Shown here piece by piece: positions 7,046-14,320 of a DNA stretch of 38,742 nucleotides. Both the position numbers and the translations under genes were made by a program. Source of the DNA: an uncultured Eubacteriales bacterium (GTDB lineage: Bacteria > Bacillota > Clostridia > Oscillospirales > CAG-272); contig CAJLXA010000013.1 of assembly GCA_905210485.1 (NCBI GenBank), positions 1-38,742 of the forward strand, given 5' to 3'. Position 1 is the stretch's first letter, and the number at the start of each line of letters is the position of its first letter. A model generated the notes under the pieces. The model was not told where the DNA came from, made no database searches, and saw only the letters and a list, made by a program, of their open reading frames with translations.

Positions 7046-7268
7046 CGCCGCCCGGCGGTCTGCGAACCACATGCAAGGTAAAAGGGCGTGCGCATCTTCA
7101 ACGGAAGCAAATTCCCGAAGCAATCGACAGTCTCCGCTCATAAAAACACGTGGCGCCTTGACGCGTCTTTTATACATTCACTGCTCTATTAAGAAAACAG
7201 TTTGATTTCTGTGGTTCCAATAAGTGCAGGCGGCAATATGCTTTATCCTGCCGTTTTCTTCAGGATAT

Positions 7269-7412
7269 TTGATTTTTTACAAATCTGTGTTATAATACAA
7301 GCGAGAAAACTTGCTTGCAAGGATTTTCGAGCGCAGTATTTCAACAGAAACGGCGGTTTGGCGAAGACAAAGCGCCCGGCAACGGCAGTTGCTGACAAAA
7401 TTTTATTTTGTC
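7269..7412 (+). ncRNA. Candidate small RNA unit 1 (promoter plus hairpins)
   Basis: TTGATT (7269-7274), a 16-bp spacer and TATAAT (7291-7296) are followed at the expected start by a hairpin AAGCGAG-AAAA-CTTGCTT, a box ATTTCAACAGAAACGGC and a terminal stem GACAAAAT-TTT-ATTTTGTC (7394-7412). No credible protein is encoded. A second copy with compensating changes follows 134 bp later. The small-RNA interpretation is inference. Confidence 0.45.
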
Positions 7413-7422
7413 TCGTTTCTAT

Positions 7423-7544
7423 GTTATAATACAAGCGAGAAAACTCGCTCGCAAGAACTTTTTCACGACTTATTTCAACGGACGGCTGTTATTTGCGATA
7501 GCAAGTCCTATATTGCGTAAACAATGCAAAAATGCATTTTTGCA
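7423..7544 (+). ncRNA. Candidate small RNA unit 2 (tandem copy)
   Basis: The 33 bases from 7423 repeat 7289-7321 with two transitions in the hairpin (CTYGCTY) that keep it paired: AGCGAG-AAAA-CTCGCT. TATAAT is at 7425-7430. The box ATTTCAACGGACGGC recurs, and a 20-bp perfect palindrome (7525-7544, TGCAAAAATG/CATTTTTGCA) closes the unit. The -35 is not clear. No credible protein is encoded. Confidence 0.42.
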
Positions 7545-7562
7545 AGCCGGGTAATGTTATCA

Positions 7563-7807
7563 ATAAGTGAAAAACACTCCCGCATCGGGCCATGTTTCTT
7601 ATTTTCCAATCCGCCCGCCGGACGTCTTCTGCAACCCGCCTTTTTGTCGCCGTCTCCCCTTGATTCGGCTTCCGATGTTCCGTCCTCAGAACCGTGTATA
7701 TACTCCTGTTTCCGGCGGATGCTGCCGGTCGTATCCGTAATTTGCAGACATATTTTTTTTACAAAACAACACTTTTCACCGTTTATGCTGTTCCGTTTTT
7801 CACTTAT
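7563..7807. repeat. Perfect 13-bp inverted repeat enclosing about 220 bp
   Basis: ATAAGTGAAAAAC (7563-7575) and GTTTTTCACTTAT (7795-7807) are exact reverse complements. No target-site duplication is obvious, and the enclosed segment holds no recognisable gene. Confidence 0.5.
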
Positions 7808-7849
7808 CTCCTGTAAAATAGAGTCATCAAACCAAAGGAGATAGGAAAA

Positions 7850-8206
7850 ATGAACACAGACAAAATTTACGCAGAACAACTGGCAAACGAATACGCAACC
7901 AAAAACACGTCAAAAGTCGTAGCGCTCCGCAAACTCGACCGAAAGGCCAAATTACCGGCAACCGTCTTCACTTACACCTTCGGCATTGTCTTCGCCTTGG
8001 TATTCGGCGCGGGAATGTGCCTTGCCATGCAGGTCATCGGCACGGGAACCGCCGCCGTGGTGCTCGGTATCATTGTCGGCATTATCGGTATGATCGGTAT
8101 GGGCGTCAATTATCCGATTTATAAAAAACTGCTTGAAGAAGGCAAGAAAAAATACGCTTTTGAAATCATGCAGCTTGCAAAAGAGATCAGCGAAGCCGGC
8201 AAATGA
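7850..8206 (+). CDS. Two-helix membrane protein, first gene of a TetR operon
   Basis: A 118-residue protein of unknown function. A charged N-terminus (about residues 1-36) is followed by two long hydrophobic segments (VFTYTFGIVFALVFGAGMCL and TAAVVLGIIVGIIGMIGMGV) and a charged tail (KKLLEEGKKKYAFEIMQLAK). Close homologues are common in Clostridia, but I know no established role. AAAGGAGATAGG precedes ATG 7850. The stop overlaps the start of the next membrane protein by 4 bp, so the two are translationally coupled, and a TetR regulator follows. The context suggests a small envelope or transport unit under TetR control. Confidence 0.8.
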   Translation: MNTDKIYAEQLANEYATKNTSKVVALRKLDRKAKLPATVFTYTFGIVFALVFGAGMCLAMQVIGTGTAAVVLGIIVGIIGMIGMGVNYPIYKKLLEEGKKKYAFEIMQLAKEISEAGK

Positions 8207-8880
8207 AGAAAATCGGCAAACCCGCTTTCACGGAAGTACGCGACAAATACCTGCACGACCGCGCCTTCCGCGGAAGCGTCGGCATATACGGCGGTATGAC
8301 GGTTAGTTTTCTCTATGCGACTCTTAAGGCCGTCACCGGGTATTTGTATTTCTCGGTCTTCGCCCTCTCTTCCGCGGTATATTATCTGATCCTCGGCTGT
8401 ATGCGCGCAGGGCTCGCCTATGCCTATCGGCATAAAACGGATAAAGGCAACGCGGACTATGAACGCCGCTGTTACCGCCGGACGGCATGGCTCTTGTTTC
8501 TTCTCAACATTCCGATGAGCGGCGTGATACTCCTCATGATCCGCATGAACCCGTCGGCGGCCTATCCGGGTTACACCATCTACGCCTCGGCGACCTTTAC
8601 GTTTTATATGATGACGCTTTCCGTCATCAATCTGATAAAATTTCAAAAATGCGGAAGTCCGATCCTCTCCGCCGCCAAAGCGCTGAATTTCATAGCGGCT
8701 TTGATGTCGGTTCTCGGACTGCAAAACGCGCTGATCTCCACATTTTCGGAAAACAGCGAAAACTATCGTATGCTGATGAATACGCTCACCGGCACGGGAA
8801 TATACCTCGCCGTTGTCGGCATCGCGATCTTCATGATCTACCGTTCACATCACAGAGAAAGAGAAAATGCAGATGAATAA
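8203..8880 (+). CDS. Polytopic membrane protein, second gene of a TetR operon
   Basis: A 225-residue protein with about six hydrophobic segments, for example VGIYGGMTVSFLYATLKAVT, YFSVFALSSAVYYLILGCM, AWLLFLLNIPMSGVILLMI, YTIYASATFTFYMMTLSVI, LNFIAALMSVLGLQNALI and TGIYLAVVGIAIFMIY. I do not recognise the family. It begins with an ATGA overlap with the upstream gene and overlaps the downstream TetR gene by 14 bp, so all three are one transcript. The cytoplasmic tail ends in SHHRERENADE. Transport of a TetR ligand is a reasonable guess, but no transporter motif is visible. Confidence 0.8.
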   Translation: MKKIGKPAFTEVRDKYLHDRAFRGSVGIYGGMTVSFLYATLKAVTGYLYFSVFALSSAVYYLILGCMRAGLAYAYRHKTDKGNADYERRCYRRTAWLLFLLNIPMSGVILLMIRMNPSAAYPGYTIYASATFTFYMMTLSVINLIKFQKCGSPILSAAKALNFIAALMSVLGLQNALISTFSENSENYRMLMNTLTGTGIYLAVVGIAIFMIYRSHHRERENADE

Positions 8881-9460
8881 GTCCGAAAGCAAATATTTCA
8901 ATACCGCGTTACGCATGGACGAAGCGCTGTTGTCACTGCTCGAAAAGAAAGACTTTGACTACATTTCCATTAAAGAAGTCTGCACCGTTGCCCACGTCAA
9001 CCGCTCTACCTTTTATCTTCATTATGAAACTATGCGCGATCTGCTCGAAGAAACCGTCGGTATGATGCACGAACGTTTTTTATCCTATTTTCATGTCAGC
9101 GCGGAAAACTTCATCGGGCAGTTGGCACATTGCCCCGAAGATGAACTTCTTCTCATCACGCCCGCATATCTTACGCCCTATCTCTCGTTTATTTACGACC
9201 ATAAACGCCTTTATGCCGCGGCAATGGAACGCCCCGCGGATTTCGGTTCGATGGACACATATGCCGCCATGTTTCGCCATGTCTTCGACCCGATTCTTTC
9301 ACGTTTCTCCGTTCCGCCCGAAGAACGCCGCTATATGATGGCTTTCTATCTGAACGGCATCGCTGCCATTGTCTCGGCATGGCTGAAAGAAAACTGCCGG
9401 GAACCGATCGCCTTTATCAGCGATATGATCATCAAATGTATTCCGCAAAAGCACGGATAA
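8867..9460 (+). CDS. TetR/AcrR-family transcriptional regulator
   Basis: A 197-residue regulator. The N-terminal TetR helix-turn-helix is clear: SKYFNTALRMDEALLSLLEK, then YISIKEVCTVAHVNRSTFY and LHYETMRDLLEETV (about residues 7-65). The rest is a helical ligand-binding/dimerisation domain without recognisable specificity. ATG 8867 overlaps the upstream membrane gene; ATG 8873 is an alternative start. Being last in the operon with two membrane proteins, it probably represses that operon in response to an unknown ligand. A strong terminator follows 25 bp downstream. Confidence 0.88.
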   Translation: MQMNKSESKYFNTALRMDEALLSLLEKKDFDYISIKEVCTVAHVNRSTFYLHYETMRDLLEETVGMMHERFLSYFHVSAENFIGQLAHCPEDELLLITPAYLTPYLSFIYDHKRLYAAAMERPADFGSMDTYAAMFRHVFDPILSRFSVPPEERRYMMAFYLNGIAAIVSAWLKENCREPIAFISDMIIKCIPQKHG

Positions 9461-9484
9461 ACCGCTTGCTCTATATACAACATG

Positions 9485-9516
9485 AAAAAACCGGAAGTTG
9501 AACTTCCGGTTTTTTC
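9485..9516 (+). terminator. Rho-independent terminator (bidirectional)
   Basis: AAAAAACCGGAAGTT pairs with AACTTCCGGTTTTTT in a 15-bp perfect stem. It ends the TetR operon and can also serve the minus-strand gene at 9556-9780. Confidence 0.92.
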
Positions 9517-9555
9517 ATAAAATCCGTAACGGTTTTTTGCCGTACCTTTTCGGTC

Positions 9556-9780
9556 TTACGGAATATCTTTTCCCTGAAGACCGGGTGCCGTGTCCGTGAG
9601 TAAAGGCAAATATTCTTCAAAGCGATATTCCCGTATCGGCATCACAGGATGACGCTCGTCGTCGAAGATCAGAACCAATGCGGGCGCAATGCCCTTATAG
9701 CGATCGGCAATATACCACCGACGGAGTTTCCCCTCCCGGATAAGTCTCTTGGCAACGGCATGATAATGATAGTATGCCAT
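9556..9780 (-). CDS. Small conserved-looking hypothetical protein (74 aa)
   Basis: The 74-residue product is soluble, rich in aromatic and basic residues at the start (YYHYHAVAKRLIREGKLRRW) and contains a compact IREYRFEEYLPLL segment near the end. Similar small proteins with a PIREYRF-like end seem familiar from Clostridia, but I cannot name a family or function. No good ribosome binding site precedes ATG 9780, which lowers confidence. It lies alone between two terminators, downstream of the sugar operon on the same strand. Confidence 0.55.
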   Translation of the reverse strand: MAYYHYHAVAKRLIREGKLRRWYIADRYKGIAPALVLIFDDERHPVMPIREYRFEEYLPLLTDTAPGLQGKDIP

Positions 9781-9835
9781 AAGTACAGTGTTGCCGGGAA
9801 ACGAAAAAATATGTGTAACCGCCGACGCGTGTCAC

Positions 9836-9873
9836 AATAAAAGCGCCGCGGTACCCGAGTTCACCGCGGCGCT
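9836..9873 (-). terminator. Terminator of the dehydrogenase/isomerase operon
   Basis: AGCGCCGCGGT (9842-9852) and ACCGCGGCGCT (9863-9873) form an 11-bp GC-rich stem. On the minus strand TTTATT follows it. It lies about 100 bp after the stop of the Gfo/Idh/MocA gene. Confidence 0.85.
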
Positions 9874-9935
9874 CCATATATTCATTTTTCCGTTATGCAC
9901 GGAAAGTTCTCACTGTTGCAGAAACCGTTACCGCT

Positions 9936-9963
9936 ATAAATGCAAACTAATGATTACATTTAT
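9936..9963. repeat. AT-rich imperfect palindrome, copy 1
   Basis: ATAAATGCAA-ACTAATGA-TTACATTTAT has 10-bp arms with one mismatch. It lies just past the 3' end of the dehydrogenase gene. A related perfect palindrome lies after the AraC gene at 12954-12973. Confidence 0.5.
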
Positions 9964-9977
9964 ATGGATTTTGTCAA

Positions 9978-11066
9978 TCAGTCAAAATAATACGGTTTGC
10001 CGCTCTTCGCAGATTCGTAAATGCCTTCCAGGATTCTGGTAACGCAGTACGCTTCGGCGGGTTTCGTGAAAACTTCCTTGTCGTTTCTTACGGCGTCAAG
10101 GAAAGTGCGCGCCTCGATCTCGGCCGGTTCCTCGTTCGGGGTTCCGTCATTGAAAGCAACGCCGCCGGCGTTGAAGTCCGGGGTAAGCACATACTGTCTG
10201 CCGTTTCTGATGCCGTTGATACGCACGCCGTTTATCATATCGCCGCCGGCCTTGGTACCGCATACGCTTGTCACCGCTTCGCGCACGTCAAGCGTGTTGA
10301 GCGCCCAGGCGGACTCCAGAATGATCGTCGCACCGTTTTCCATCACGATAAATCCAAAGGCGCTGTCTTCCACCGTAAACTTTTCGGGATCCCAGTCGCC
10401 CCACATGTTGCCTGTTTCTCTATCCTTGTTCAGCTTGTGATAGGTCGTGCCGACGCAGTATTTCGGTTTATAGTTGTTCAGCGTCCAAAGCGTCAGGTCA
10501 AGCGCATGCGTGCCGATGTCGATCAGCGGACCGCCGCCCTGCTCATATTCATTCAGGAAAACGCCCCAGGTGGGAACCGCACGGCGGCGCAATGCCGTCG
10601 CTTTGGCATAGTACATATCCCCGAAAGTGCCGTTTTCCGCTTCGCGCTTCATGTAAAGGGAGTCCGGACGGAAACGGTTCTGGTATCCGATCGTGAGTTT
10701 TTTACCGCTTTTTTCAGCCGCGTCCAGCATTTTCTTTGCTTCTGCCGAATTGATGGCCATAGGCTTTTCGCACATAACGTTCTTTCCGGCGTTAAGCGCG
10801 TCCACCGTAATAAAACTGTGCGCACGGTTCGGCGTCAGTACATGCACGACTTCGATTTCCGGATCGCGCAGAAGTTCCTTATAATCGGTGTAGACCTTTG
10901 CGTCCGGCGTACCGAATTCTTTCGCCGCCTTTTCGGCACGCTCCTTGATAATGTCGCAGAACGCCACGAGTTCACAACCGCCCACTTTTTTCAAAGCCGG
11001 CATATGTTTGATATTGGCAATACCGCCGCATCCGATGATGCCGATCTTAATGATTCTTTTATCCAT
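9978..11066 (-). CDS. Gfo/Idh/MocA-family NAD(P)-dependent dehydrogenase
   Basis: A 362-residue oxidoreductase. The N-terminal Rossmann fold begins KIGIIGCGGIANIKHMPAL, with the glycine-rich NAD(P) motif; the family lysine is in CEKPMAINSAEA, and the C-terminal substrate domain carries GGGPLIDIGTHALDLTLW with the conserved Asp/His region. Such enzymes oxidise or epimerise sugars or inositols. ATG 11066 fits a GGAG nine bases upstream; a longer reading from TTG 11087 overlaps that site and is less likely. It follows a sugar phosphate isomerase/epimerase gene by about 21 bp, and the pair diverges from an AraC regulator, which suggests an inducible sugar catabolic unit. The substrate cannot be told from sequence. 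Confidence 0.92.
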   Translation of the reverse strand: MDKRIIKIGIIGCGGIANIKHMPALKKVGGCELVAFCDIIKERAEKAAKEFGTPDAKVYTDYKELLRDPEIEVVHVLTPNRAHSFITVDALNAGKNVMCEKPMAINSAEAKKMLDAAEKSGKKLTIGYQNRFRPDSLYMKREAENGTFGDMYYAKATALRRRAVPTWGVFLNEYEQGGGPLIDIGTHALDLTLWTLNNYKPKYCVGTTYHKLNKDRETGNMWGDWDPEKFTVEDSAFGFIVMENGATIILESAWALNTLDVREAVTSVCGTKAGGDMINGVRINGIRNGRQYVLTPDFNAGGVAFNDGTPNEEPAEIEARTFLDAVRNDKEVFTKPAEAYCVTRILEGIYESAKSGKPYYFD

Positions 11067-11087
11067 TTTGTTTTTCTCCGTTTTCAA

Positions 11088-11870
11088 TCAAAACATAAAT
11101 TGACGAATATATTTCGCGGTAAAATCAACACCGAGTTTCTCGCGCTCACCTGTCCATGCCGCGGAATGAGGCTCTATGCTGAGGTCACCGTTATAGCCGC
11201 GCGAATAGAGGATAGACATGAAAGACCCCCAGTTCAGGTCGTCCATGCCGGCCGGCGGATCGTCAACGGGTCTTGCCCCCGCACGAACCATACCTTTGAT
11301 ATGTATATGTGCAAAAAGATGAGCATAATCCGAAGCTTCCGCAAGATAGTCTCTGTACTTATAATACGCGTGGGTAGGATCGTATTTCAGATAGAGATCC
11401 TTATTTTCGCCGCACACAATCTTCCACTGTTCGGGCATTGTGATGAAATTGTTCCAGTCGCAGTTCTGAATCGCCACTTTGATGCCGTTTCCTTTGGCAT
11501 GTTCGGTCAGCGTGCCGAAAAAGTCAACGGCGTTGGCATAATTGCGGAAAAGGCTCACGCTGTCGTCATAATTGATACCGGTGACAAACGTTTTGGCACC
11601 GACTTCCATCGCCGCGTCAAGAAGCGCAATATATACCGCCACTTTGTCCGGGTTAAGCTTTCCGTTTTCCTGAACGTCGTGGTTCCATCTTCCCAGAGAC
11701 GAAACGTCAAGCCCGTATTTCTGAATACGTGCCGCAACGTTTTTTCTGTCGGCAATAAAATCTTCCGCGTCTTTCTGACTGTTGCAGCAAACCTCGATAA
11801 ACTCAAGATTGCAGGCTTTTGCCATCTCGAATCCGGCGTCGTTATACGATGTAATTCTTCCGAGTCTCAT
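11088..11870 (-). CDS. Sugar phosphate isomerase/epimerase (xylose isomerase-like TIM barrel)
   Basis: A 260-residue protein of the AP_endonuc_2/xylose isomerase-like TIM-barrel superfamily. Expected metal-binding positions are seen in order: Asn/Asp in AIQNCDWN, Asp-His in KYDPTHAYY, His in AHIHIKGM and Glu in SIEPHSA near the end. These enzymes use a divalent metal to isomerise or epimerise keto-sugars. AAGGAG lies 8 bp before ATG 11870. It is first in a two-gene operon with a Gfo/Idh/MocA dehydrogenase and diverges from an AraC regulator across a 135-bp spacer. This pairing is frequent in inositol or rare-sugar pathways; the exact substrate is unknown. Confidence 0.9.
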   Translation of the reverse strand: MRLGRITSYNDAGFEMAKACNLEFIEVCCNSQKDAEDFIADRKNVAARIQKYGLDVSSLGRWNHDVQENGKLNPDKVAVYIALLDAAMEVGAKTFVTGINYDDSVSLFRNYANAVDFFGTLTEHAKGNGIKVAIQNCDWNNFITMPEQWKIVCGENKDLYLKYDPTHAYYKYRDYLAEASDYAHLFAHIHIKGMVRAGARPVDDPPAGMDDLNWGSFMSILYSRGYNGDLSIEPHSAAWTGEREKLGVDFTAKYIRQFMF

Positions 11871-12005
11871 AATTTTTCTCCTTATTTTAATTTTAAATTT
11901 TTATAACCGGGGTTCTTTTTCAAAAAAAGTATAGCATTCTCCGCCGGAATATGATATAATTTTTTTGAGTGAAAATTTCGTTTTTTTGTCATAAGGGGAA
12001 AACAT
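11871..12005. promoter_or_regulatory. Divergent control region of the sugar locus
   Basis: This AT-rich spacer lies between the isomerase (minus) and the AraC gene (plus). A TATAAT at 11955-11960 could serve the AraC gene, whose start has AAGGGG nearby; no convincing -35 is visible. An AraC-type regulator would be expected to bind here. Confidence 0.5.
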
Positions 12006-12896
12006 ATGGACGCTTTGCAAGAACCGATAGCGCGTGAAAACGGCAAAAGACTGCCCATAACATGCCTCACGCGGTATATATACGGAAATGCGGTACTAAA
12101 AGAGTTCGATAACCTGCATTTTCACAGTTATCTCGAATTTCTCTACGGCGTTTCGGGAACGGCGCTCGTCTTTTGCGGCGGTCGGACCTATAACCTCCGC
12201 CGCGGCGACCTTGTTATCGTACAGGCCAACGAAACGCACGATGTCATCTGTACGGAAGGAAGCGCGCTCTATCATGTCATCAAAATTCTGCCGAACTGCC
12301 TCCGGACAGAGGGGGAAGCGCCCCTCGAATTCCGTTATTCCGTTCCCTTTCTGCGCGAAGAAAATCCCGTGCCGCCTTTTTTCCCGTCGGAACTGCTGAA
12401 AGACACGCCCATTCACGATCTTGTCATGGACACCATGAACGAGTGGTCTCACAAAGCATGCGGCTACGAAATGATGATTCAGGCCAACGTTATGAAGATC
12501 ATGGTTTCCGTGATGCGGCTTTTCGACACGGAGGAAAGCCACAGCGACGGCGTGAACCCTGCGCTGAGAAGCATTTTGCAATCTCTCCTTGAAGAAATGC
12601 AGTCCCATTTCCACGATTGGGACGAAAATAAAGCCGCGGATTTCTGCCATCTGTCATACAGTTATTTCTCCCGCAACTTCAAAAAAGCATTCGGCATGAC
12701 CTTCACGTCATACAGAGAATCCCTGCGTATGCGTGAAGCCGAAAAACTGTTGCTGACAAGTTCCCGGGACGTCACCGACATTGCGCTTTCGCTCGGATTT
12801 GCGACCTCCGGCCATTTCATCGACCGCTTCCGCAACCGCTACGGCGTCACTCCTTTGAAATTCCGCGCCATGTCCCGCAAAGCCGAAACGTCCTGA
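12006..12896 (+). CDS. AraC-family transcriptional regulator with cupin sensor
   Basis: A 296-residue regulator. The N-terminal half is a cupin-type arabinose-binding-like domain (HFHSYLEFLYGVSGTALVF, then RRGDLVIVQANETHDVI). The C-terminal 100 residues carry the double helix-turn-helix of the family (DFCHLSYSYFSRNFKKAFG, then DVTDIALSLGFATSGHF and FIDRFRNRYGVTPLKFR). Translation starts at ATG 12006 behind AAGGGG. The gene diverges from the isomerase/dehydrogenase operon and is the obvious candidate activator of it, with the sugar or its derivative as effector; this is inference from position. Confidence 0.92.
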   Translation: MDALQEPIARENGKRLPITCLTRYIYGNAVLKEFDNLHFHSYLEFLYGVSGTALVFCGGRTYNLRRGDLVIVQANETHDVICTEGSALYHVIKILPNCLRTEGEAPLEFRYSVPFLREENPVPPFFPSELLKDTPIHDLVMDTMNEWSHKACGYEMMIQANVMKIMVSVMRLFDTEESHSDGVNPALRSILQSLLEEMQSHFHDWDENKAADFCHLSYSYFSRNFKKAFGMTFTSYRESLRMREAEKLLLTSSRDVTDIALSLGFATSGHFIDRFRNRYGVTPLKFRAMSRKAETS

Positions 12897-12953
12897 CGGA
12901 AGTTGTTCACACATGCGGAAAGTCCCCGTCCATTCTTGCCACATATCTCATAA

Positions 12954-12973
12954 ATGTAAATATATATTTACAT
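12954..12973. repeat. 20-bp perfect AT-rich palindrome, copy 2
   Basis: ATGTAAATAT/ATATTTACAT is a perfect dyad 57 bp after the AraC stop. Together with the related dyad at 9936-9963 it brackets the whole sugar locus. Confidence 0.6.
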
Positions 12974-13000
12974 AATATGCGATCATTTCATGCGCGCTCC

Positions 13001-13096
13001 TACGCAACCTCCTACGCAACCTCTCGCGCAACCTCTCGCGCAACCTCTCGCGCAACCTCTCGCGCAACCTCTCGCACAACCTCTCGCACAGCTCCC
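13001..13096 (+). repeat. Tandem array, 8 units of 12 bp
   Basis: Eight consecutive 12-bp units follow the consensus CGCGCAACCTCT, the first two and last two diverged. An open frame runs through it giving a repeated ATSR peptide, but it lacks a binding site and homology. Between 12897 and 13547 I see only this array, the one at 13321-13423 and the palindrome. Confidence 0.85.
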
Positions 13097-13320
13097 CTAC
13101 GTAACCTCTCCGCAGATTCTTATGCGGCAGAAACGGTTACACCTCCCGTGACGGCCTCCGACCGCATACGGTTCTGCTTTCAGGGGCACTGCCGGAAAAC
13201 TATGAAAAACGGCGCGGAATCCTCTCCGTTATCCGCCTGCCGCGCAATGCGCCGTAAAAGCGCCGCTGCCCTTACGCCAGGAAGCCACAATAGTCTCCCT
13301 CACCCGTTGTCGCTCATGCC

Positions 13321-13423
13321 CATTTTGCCGTCCGTGTCATCGTTGCCGTCCGGCCATCGTCGCCGCCCGGCCATCGTCGCCGCCCGGCCATCGTTACCGC
13401 TCGTGTCATCGTTGCCGCCCGGC
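13321..13423 (+). repeat. Tandem array, 6 units of 17-18 bp
   Basis: The units start CATCGT or CATTTT and follow the consensus CATCGTTGCCGCCCGGC. Five are 17 bp and one is 18 bp. It lies in the same intergenic gap as the 12-bp array but has an unrelated unit. Confidence 0.8.
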
Positions 13424-13547
13424 CTCCGACAGAAACCGAAACCCGTGAACCGGAAGCACATCCCCCGTTTTTGACCCGACGTCCGTCCCCCGCATTGCCG
13501 GCAACGCACGATAGGGTCATACATGATAAAAAATAATCATACCCCTC

Positions 13548-13578
13548 TTGACTTAAAGCGGACTTTAAGGTGTATGAT
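13548..13578 (+). promoter_or_regulatory. MerR-type promoter and operator of the flavin reductase gene
   Basis: TTGACT (13548-13553) and TATGAT (13573-13578) are 19 bp apart, the over-long spacer typical of MerR-activated promoters. The dyad CTTAAAG-CGGA-CTTTAAG (13552-13569) occupies the spacer. The same arrangement precedes the aldo/keto reductase operon. Confidence 0.85.
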
Positions 13579-13633
13579 GAATATATACGGACTCATGCAC
13601 CAATCCGCAAAATACAGATAAGGAGATACTTTT

Positions 13634-14194
13634 ATGAGAAAGAATTTCGGAAAAAAACCGTATTGCTACCCGCAACCTGTTTTTATTCTCGCCGCTTACG
13701 ATGAAGACGGTACGCCGAACGCCATGAATGCCGCATGGGGCGGAATCAGCGATGAAGACGAACTGACCATGTGCATCAGCGCCGGTCACAAGACCACGAA
13801 GAATATTCTGGAAAGAAAGGCCTTCACCGTCAGCATGGCGGACGCCGATCACCTTGCCGCCTGCGATTACGTCGGCATCGTGTCCGGCAATACCGTAAAA
13901 AACAAATTTGAAAAAGCGGGATTTCATGCCGTGAAATCCGCCTTTGTCGACGCACCGCTGATTGAAGAACTGAGTGTGGCGCTTGAATGTCGCCTGCGGA
14001 GTTATGACCCCGAAAGTTGCCGCCTCGTCGGCGAAATCGTCAACGTCAGCGTTGGCGAACGCGTTCTTGACGCGTCGGGCAACGTCGATGCGGACAAAGT
14101 GAAACCCATCACGTTTGATCCGTTCAATAATGCCTATATTGTGCTCGGCAAAACGGTCGGTAAAGCATTTTCCGACGGCAAGTCACTGAAATAA
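13634..14194 (+). CDS. Flavin reductase-like / flavoredoxin-family protein
   Basis: A 186-residue FMN-binding split-barrel protein of the flavin reductase/flavoredoxin family. Typical features are PQPVFILAAYDEDGTPNAMN near the start, WGGISDEDELTMCIS, KTTKNILERKAFTVS and LECRLRSYDP later. Members reduce flavins or pass electrons to acceptor proteins; this one should be cytoplasmic. AAGGAG sits before ATG 13634. The promoter upstream carries a MerR-family operator nearly identical to the one before the aldo/keto reductase operon, so both probably answer to the MerR protein at 15503-15958. A strong terminator follows at once, so it is a single-gene transcript. Confidence 0.88.
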   Translation: MRKNFGKKPYCYPQPVFILAAYDEDGTPNAMNAAWGGISDEDELTMCISAGHKTTKNILERKAFTVSMADADHLAACDYVGIVSGNTVKNKFEKAGFHAVKSAFVDAPLIEELSVALECRLRSYDPESCRLVGEIVNVSVGERVLDASGNVDADKVKPITFDPFNNAYIVLGKTVGKAFSDGKSLK

Positions 14195-14195
14195 G

Positions 14196-14231
14196 AAAAC
14201 GCGCAACCGCGATTTGCGGTTGCGCGTTTTT
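14196..14231 (+). terminator. Rho-independent terminator
   Basis: AAAACGCGCAACCGC and GCGGTTGCGCGTTTT form a perfect 15-bp stem around GATTT. It directly follows the flavin reductase gene. Confidence 0.93.
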
Positions 14232-14246
14232 GTCTTCTTTTTTGTC

Positions 14247-14275
14247 TTGACGAAAGAAAAAAGTTCTGTTATAAT
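14247..14275 (+). promoter_or_regulatory. Promoter of the DUF1003 gene
   Basis: TTGACG (14247-14252), a 17-bp spacer and TATAAT (14270-14275), about 45 bp before the start codon. Confidence 0.8.
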
Positions 14276-14320
14276 CCAAGGGAGATACCGATTCCCCTAA
14301 TAACCGAAAAGGAGACCGTC

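Noticed and set aside
7508..7879. Overlapping open frames on both strands before the TetR operon
   Set aside because: No binding site or homology; they cover the inverted repeat and start of the real gene at 7850.
10437..11906. 489-codon plus-strand open frame
   Set aside because: It is the antisense shadow of the dehydrogenase and isomerase genes, whose minus-strand frames have clear domains.
13001..13423. CRISPR array
   Set aside because: Units are 12 and 17 bp in direct contact with no unique spacers, and no cas genes are present.
12977..13474. 165-codon open frame with repeated ATSR peptide
   Set aside because: It exists because the 12-bp repeat keeps the frame open; it has no ribosome binding site, no domain and a composition typical of translated GC-rich spacer.
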